Assembly: GCA_014804795.1 (NCBI GenBank)
Contig: JAAUZC010000034.1
Span: forward strand, 1 to 64,000
Direction: 5' to 3'
Length of the DNA: 64,000 nucleotides
Source of the DNA: Lachnospiraceae bacterium
Lineage (GTDB): Bacteria > Bacillota > Clostridia > Lachnospirales > Lachnospiraceae
Part shown: piece after piece, positions 60,337-64,000 of the stretch
How positions within the stretch are numbered: position 1 is the stretch's first letter
Layout of the letters: each line of letters starts with the position of its first letter
Made by a program: the position numbers and the translations under genes
The notes under the pieces: model-generated
Told to the model about the DNA's origin: nothing
What the model saw: only the letters and a program-made list of their open reading frames with translations
Databases searched by the model: none

Positions 60337-62580
60337 ATGATGATACAGGACAGAATCATAAAAACAGAATATTCTGAGGTAATGCAGAAGTCTTACATAG
60401 ATTACGCGATGAGTGTTATCGTGGCGAGGGCGCTGCCGGATGTGCGGGACGGATTAAAGCCGGTACAGAGGCGTGTGCTCTATGATATGCATGAACTGGG
60501 AATCCGCTCGGACAGGCCTTACAGGAAGTGTGCCAGAATCGTGGGCGATACGATGGGTAAATATCATCCCCACGGTGACTCATCTATTTATGATGCACTG
60601 GTAGTGATGGCACAGGAGTTTAAAAAGGGACTGCCGCTTGTGGACGGGCACGGCAATTTCGGCAATATCGAGGGCGACGGCGCGGCTGCCATGCGTTACA
60701 CAGAGGCACGTCTGCAAAAAATTACGGAAGAAGCTTTTCTGGCGGATCTTGACAAAGATGTGGTAGATTTTGTGCCCAACTTTGATGAGACGGAGAAAGA
60801 GCCCTCTGTGCTGCCCGTGAAAGTACCGAATCTTCTGATTAACGGTTCGGAAGGCATTGCTGTCGGTATGGCGACCAGCATCCCGCCCCACAATCTCGGT
60901 GAAGTGATCGATGCGGTCAAAGCCTATATGAATGATAACAATATTACCACAAGGGAACTGATGCGGTATGTGAAGGGACCGGATTTTCCTACGGGCGGTA
61001 TCGTGATCAATAAGGATGAACTGTCTGCGATCTATGAGACCGGTGTCGGAAAAATCAAACTGCGGGGCAAAGTGGAGACGGAAAAGGGAAAAGGAGGGAG
61101 AACCAATGTGGTGATCACCGAAATCCCCTATACGATGATCGGCATGGGCATCGGCAAGTTTTTATCTGATGTGGCGGCTCTTGCGGAGACAAAGAAGACA
61201 CAGGATATTGTGGATATCACAAACCAGTCCTCCAAAGAAGGCATCCGGATCGTGATTGAGTTGCGCCGGGATGCGGATGTGCAGAATTTTATCAATATGC
61301 TCTACAAAAAGACCAGACTGGAAGATACATTTGGTGTGAATATGCTTGCAATCAGCCACGGAAGACCGGAAACGCTGGGATTGAAAGCAATCATCAAAGA
61401 GTGTGTGGATTTTCAGTATGAGGTGGCCACAAGAAAATACACCAATCTTTTGGAAAAAGAGCAAGAGAAAAAGGAAATTCAGGAAGGGCTTATTAAGGCC
61501 TGCAATGTGATCGATCTTGTCATTGAAATTCTCAGGGGATCGAAAGACAGACCTATGGCGAAAGCCTGTCTGGTGGAGGGGAAAACGGATGGTATCAAGT
61601 TCCGTTCCAAAGCATCTGAGGCTATGGCAGCGCAGCTTCGGTTTACGGACAGACAGGCAAACGCGATTTTGGAGATGCGGCTGTATAAGCTGATCGGTCT
61701 GGAACTGCAGGCGCTCATCAAAGAGCATGAGGAGACGATGGCGAATATCTATCGCTATGAGGATATTCTGGACAGACGGGATTCCATGTCTCAGGTGATC
61801 GTGCAGGAACTTGAGAAGTTTAAAAAGTCCTACGGGAAAAAGCGGAAAACCGTTATTGAAAACGGGGAAGCAGCCGTCTTTGAGGAAAAGAAGATAGAAG
61901 AGATGGAAGTGATCTTCCTGATGGATCGTTTCGGTTACTGCAGAACCGTGGATAACGCAACCTACGAACGCAATAAAGAGGCGGCGGATGCGGAAAACAG
62001 GTTTGTGTTCTCCTGTAAGAATACGGGAAGAGTCTGCCTGTTTACCTCAGGCGGGCAGCTTCATACATTAAAAGTAATGGATGTGCCCTTTGGAAAATTC
62101 CGGGATAAGGGTGTGCCGATAGACAATATCAGCAACTTCAATATTGAAAAGGAAAATCTGGTCTATGCCACAAGCCAGACGGAACTGAATCTGTTCAGGG
62201 TAATATTTGTCACAAAGCAGTCCATGGTGAAAATTGTGGATGGCGGAGAGTTTGATGTGATGAAACGTACCGTGGCTTCCACGAAGCTTACTGACGGAGA
62301 TGAAGTTTTGAGTGTGGAACCGCTCAAAGATCAGAAGAGCGTTGTATTACAGTCAAAAAACGGCTATTTTCTGCGGTTTGCGGTGGAGGAGATCTCCGCC
62401 ATGAAAAAGGCGGCAGTAGGTACAAAGGGTATGAAGCTGGAAAGCGGCGATGAGGTAGAAGCGGTTTACTATACAAGGCCGGGCGTAGAGCAGAAGATAG
62501 AATATAAAGGGAAGAAGATAGAACTCGGAAAACTGAAATCCGGCGCAAGAGCGGGAAAAGGTGTGAAAGTGAGAGTCTGA
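60337..62580 (+). CDS. parC: Type IIA topoisomerase A subunit lacking a GyrA box, topoisomerase IV (ParC)-like
   Basis: The 747-residue subunit has the N-terminal winged-helix/tower breakage-reunion domain with catalytic Tyr121 ([11 protein letters not shown]), [16 protein letters not shown], and a C-terminal beta-pinwheel. In that region the GyrA-box heptad (QRRGG-type) that defines true gyrase is absent: the equivalent strand reads [15 protein letters not shown]. This supports a decatenating topoisomerase IV rather than gyrase. ATG 60337 and 60340 are tandem starts. Confidence 0.9.
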   Translation: MMIQDRIIKTEYSEVMQKSYIDYAMSVIVARALPDVRDGLKPVQRRVLYDMHELGIRSDRPYRKCARIVGDTMGKYHPHGDSSIYDALVVMAQEFKKGLPLVDGHGNFGNIEGDGAAAMRYTEARLQKITEEAFLADLDKDVVDFVPNFDETEKEPSVLPVKVPNLLINGSEGIAVGMATSIPPHNLGEVIDAVKAYMNDNNITTRELMRYVKGPDFPTGGIVINKDELSAIYETGVGKIKLRGKVETEKGKGGRTNVVITEIPYTMIGMGIGKFLSDVAALAETKKTQDIVDITNQSSKEGIRIVIELRRDADVQNFINMLYKKTRLEDTFGVNMLAISHGRPETLGLKAIIKECVDFQYEVATRKYTNLLEKEQEKKEIQEGLIKACNVIDLVIEILRGSKDRPMAKACLVEGKTDGIKFRSKASEAMAAQLRFTDRQANAILEMRLYKLIGLELQALIKEHEETMANIYRYEDILDRRDSMSQVIVQELEKFKKSYGKKRKTVIENGEAAVFEEKKIEEMEVIFLMDRFGYCRTVDNATYERNKEAADAENRFVFSCKNTGRVCLFTSGGQLHTLKVMDVPFGKFRDKGVPIDNISNFNIEKENLVYATSQTELNLFRVIFVTKQSMVKIVDGGEFDVMKRTVASTKLTDGDEVLSVEPLKDQKSVVLQSKNGYFLRFAVEEISAMKKAAVGTKGMKLESGDEVEAVYYTRPGVEQKIEYKGKKIELGKLKSGARAGKGVKVRV

Positions 62581-62589
62581 GTTTTATTG

Positions 62590-62616
62590 TATACCGGACG
62601 ATTATATACCGGACGA
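62590..62616 (+). repeat. Tandem repeat after the topoisomerase A gene
   Basis: TATACCGGACGA occurs twice in tandem (about 62590-62601 and 62606-62617) separated by a few bases. It directly precedes a long hairpin. Purpose unknown. Confidence 0.7.
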
Positions 62617-62692
62617 GCCCATGAAAAATCAATAATAACGGGGCTCCGCGTGGTTACAGTCGCCCCTTTTGTTATTGATTTTTCGTGAGCTC
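62615..62692 (+). terminator. Long inverted repeat, probable terminator, after parC
   Basis: GAGC..ATGAAAAATCAATAATAAC..GGGGC (62615-62644) pairs with GCCCC..GTTATTGATTTTTC..GAGCTC (62662-62692) over about 26 positions with small mismatches. It separates parC from rsmD. The right arm carries a T run, so it can terminate in the + direction. Confidence 0.65.
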
Positions 62693-62721
62693 TGGTAAAG
62701 GTAAAAAGGAGAGTATCGAAT

Positions 62722-63276
62722 ATGAGGATTATAGCTGGAAGAGCAAGAAGTCTGCCTCTCAAGACGCCGGCAGGGTCAGATACAAGGCCGACTACGGACA
62801 GAATAAAAGAGACGCTTTTCAATATGCTGATGCCGGATTTACCGGGATGTGTATTTGTAGATCTTTTTGCGGGCAGCGGCCAGATCGGCATCGAAGCAAT
62901 CAGCAGAGGGGCAAAAAAGTCCTATTTTGTGGAAAACGGGCGAGAAGCTTTCGCCTGTATGACAGACAATGTAAAATTCGCGAAGATGACGGAAGAGGCT
63001 GTCCTTTTAAAACAGGATGTTTATACCGCATTGTACGGCATCCACGAAAAGGAAGTGGATATTGTTTTTGCGGATCCCCCGTACGAAGAAGGGCATTATG
63101 AAAAAATGTTATCGGTTTTACAGGACAGGAGTTATATTACGGAAGATACGTTGCTTGTATTTGAAGCGGATAAAAGACGGGATTTTGGATTTGTGGAAAA
63201 TTACGGATTTCTGGTCGAGAAAGAGAAATGTTATAAAACAAACAAGCATGTCTTTCTAAGGAAAAATATGGTATAA
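62722..63276 (+). CDS. rsmD: 16S rRNA (guanine966-N2)-methyltransferase RsmD
   Basis: The 184-residue methyltransferase has [32 protein letters not shown] motif [14 protein letters not shown] and catalytic DPPY (118-121). It precedes coaD, the usual order in Firmicutes. Its stop overlaps a perfect palindrome. Confidence 0.95.
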   Translation: MRIIAGRARSLPLKTPAGSDTRPTTDRIKETLFNMLMPDLPGCVFVDLFAGSGQIGIEAISRGAKKSYFVENGREAFACMTDNVKFAKMTEEAVLLKQDVYTALYGIHEKEVDIVFADPPYEEGHYEKMLSVLQDRSYITEDTLLVFEADKRRDFGFVENYGFLVEKEKCYKTNKHVFLRKNMV

Positions 63277-63295
63277 TATCGTCAGATATTATACC
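63270..63295. other. Perfect palindrome overlapping the rsmD stop
   Basis: GGTATAATAT (63270-63279) and ATATTATACC (63286-63295) form a perfect 10-bp inverted repeat with a 6-base centre (CGTCAG). It is A+T-rich, and may be a hairpin or an operator. Confidence 0.6.
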
Positions 63296-63379
63296 GGCTC
63301 GGAGCGAAGCGGAGTAGCCATAAAAGATATCATGTCTGAAAGACATGGTAAATTAAGTAGAAAGGGCACAGTTATTAGT

Positions 63380-63862
63380 ATGAAATCAGCAGTTTATCCC
63401 GGCAGTTTTGACCCGGTGACTTACGGACATCTGGATATCATCAAGCGTTCCGCAGAAATTTTTGATGAATTAACGGTCAGTATTTTGGATAACAAAATGA
63501 AGACACCATTGTTTTCTGTTGAGGAACGTGTTAAAATGCTAAAAGAGGCGACGAAAGAGTATCCGAACGTGAAGGTGGATTCTTTCAGCGGGCTTTTAGT
63601 AGACTATACGAGAAAAAATAATATTGGAGTGTCGATCAGAGGACTGCGGGCCATTACGGACTTTGAATATGAACTGCAGATTGCCCAGACGAACAGGGTT
63701 TTGTCTGACGGACATTTGGATACAATGTTTTTGACAACAAGTCTGGAATATGCGTATTTGAGTTCTTCCACGGTGAAGGAAATAGCAATGTTTAAAGGAG
63801 ATATCTCTAAGTGTGTGCCCGATTTCGTACGGGATATGATGTATGAGAAGTACGGGCATTGA
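63380..63862 (+). CDS. coaD: Phosphopantetheine adenylyltransferase
   Basis: The 160-residue enzyme makes dephospho-CoA from 4'-phosphopantetheine. It has [19 protein letters not shown] (the HxGH-type motif), [18 protein letters not shown] and the C-terminal [14 protein letters not shown] 63380 is chosen since it starts the first conserved strand; an upstream ATG would add 16 unconserved residues. Confidence 0.95.
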   Translation: MKSAVYPGSFDPVTYGHLDIIKRSAEIFDELTVSILDNKMKTPLFSVEERVKMLKEATKEYPNVKVDSFSGLLVDYTRKNNIGVSIRGLRAITDFEYELQIAQTNRVLSDGHLDTMFLTTSLEYAYLSSSTVKEIAMFKGDISKCVPDFVRDMMYEKYGH

Positions 63863-63883
63863 AAAGTTTTATAAGGAGCGGGC

Positions 63884-64000
63884 ATGAGCAGTAGAATAGA
63901 GCAGTTAATCGATGAGATAGAAGAATATATTGACAGTTGTAAATATCAGGCGTTCAGTAACAGTAAGATACTGGTAAACAAAGATGAAATTGAAGAACTG
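63884..64000 (+). CDS. Start of an ATPase-annotated coiled-coil family gene, truncated by the window end
   Basis: ATG 63884 behind AAGGAGCGGGC opens a frame (SSRIEQLIDEIEEYIDSC, then SNSKILVNKDEIEEL) that runs off the window. The pattern matches short helical proteins that follow coaD in Lachnospiraceae and are often called ATPase or vacuolar subunit H-like, without proof. The remaining part is outside the window. Confidence 0.75.
   Translation, partial: MSSRIEQLIDEIEEYIDSCKYQAFSNSKILVNKDEIEEL

Noticed and set aside
57079-62580. Naming the topoisomerase pair gyrB/gyrA
   Set aside because: The A subunit has no GyrA box, so topoisomerase IV-type naming is preferred, although the B subunit alone would not decide.
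1-64000. tRNA, rRNA, CRISPR array, prophage, insertion sequence
   Set aside because: No cloverleaf, rRNA segment, regularly spaced repeats, transposase or integrase was seen anywhere in the window; a covariance-model scan would be needed to exclude short RNAs.

Overview
The window reads as chromosomal DNA of a spore-forming Clostridia bacterium, most likely of the family Lachnospiraceae. The evidence is the complete spoIIIA operon, spoIVB and a GerW/YtfJ-type sporulation gene, the Clostridia gene order nusB-xseA-xseB-ispA-dxs-tlyA-nadK-argR-recN-spoIVB, two Asp23/Gls24 proteins, AGGAGG-type ribosome binding sites, and a moderate G+C content. Family placement is an inference from gene order and protein style. 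I see no rRNA, tRNA, CRISPR array, transposase or integrase. Nearly all genes lie on the + strand. The exceptions are an AraC regulator, a VOC protein, an ABC exporter and rpmB.

Layout. 1-4.5 kb is accessory and regulatory: a membrane-anchored MerR protein overlapping a CPBP intramembrane protease, a TetR regulator with an alpha/beta hydrolase behind twin operators, and a membrane-linked XRE regulator. 4.6-10.4 kb is spoIIIAA-AH, with an unusual repeat block between AB and AC. 10.5-13.6 kb holds prfC and a secreted transglutaminase-like lipoprotein. 13.8-24.4 kb is housekeeping: Asp23, nusB, exonuclease VII, isoprenoid precursors, TlyA, NAD kinase, ArgR, RecN and SpoIVB. 24.4-25.7 kb is a promoter, a cobalamin riboswitch, a DUF4430 lipoprotein and an ECF-type S component, probably vitamin B12 uptake. 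25.7-27.8 kb has a lipoprotein, an AraC regulator and a VOC protein. 28.1-32.5 kb is a GDP-mannose/GDP-fucose operon (gmd, fcl, manC, manA). 32.5-35.5 kb holds unknown membrane proteins, a second XRE membrane regulator and a lipoprotein.

35.6-43.6 kb is housekeeping: a Gx transporter protein, ruvAB, zapA, a U32 peptidase, and a FtsW/RodA-PBP pair whose genes overlap by 137 bp. 43.7-47.3 kb is accessory: an EVE-like/HNH nuclease, then an ABC exporter divergent from an RRNPP/Rgg-like regulator with a long inverted repeat between them. 47.4-50.7 kb has Nudix, DUF2953, GerW, a 45-residue membrane protein, a coiled-coil protein ending in a J-like HPD motif, and rpmB. 51-57 kb has Asp23, a FakA-like kinase, a second CPBP protease, recG and a DegV/FakB-like protein. 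57-62.6 kb has a type IIA topoisomerase pair whose A subunit lacks a GyrA box (so topoisomerase IV-like), with a GNAT and a YcxB-like gene between the subunits. The end has rsmD, coaD and the start of one more gene.

The most distinctive features are the MerR/CPBP pair (a possible regulated-proteolysis circuit), the RRNPP-like regulator/exporter module with its 36-bp inverted repeat, the riboswitch-controlled B12 locus downstream of spoIVB where spo0A is often found, the EVE-like/HNH nuclease, and the repeat block inside the spoIIIA operon. Each is supported by sequence, but the functions proposed are inferences.
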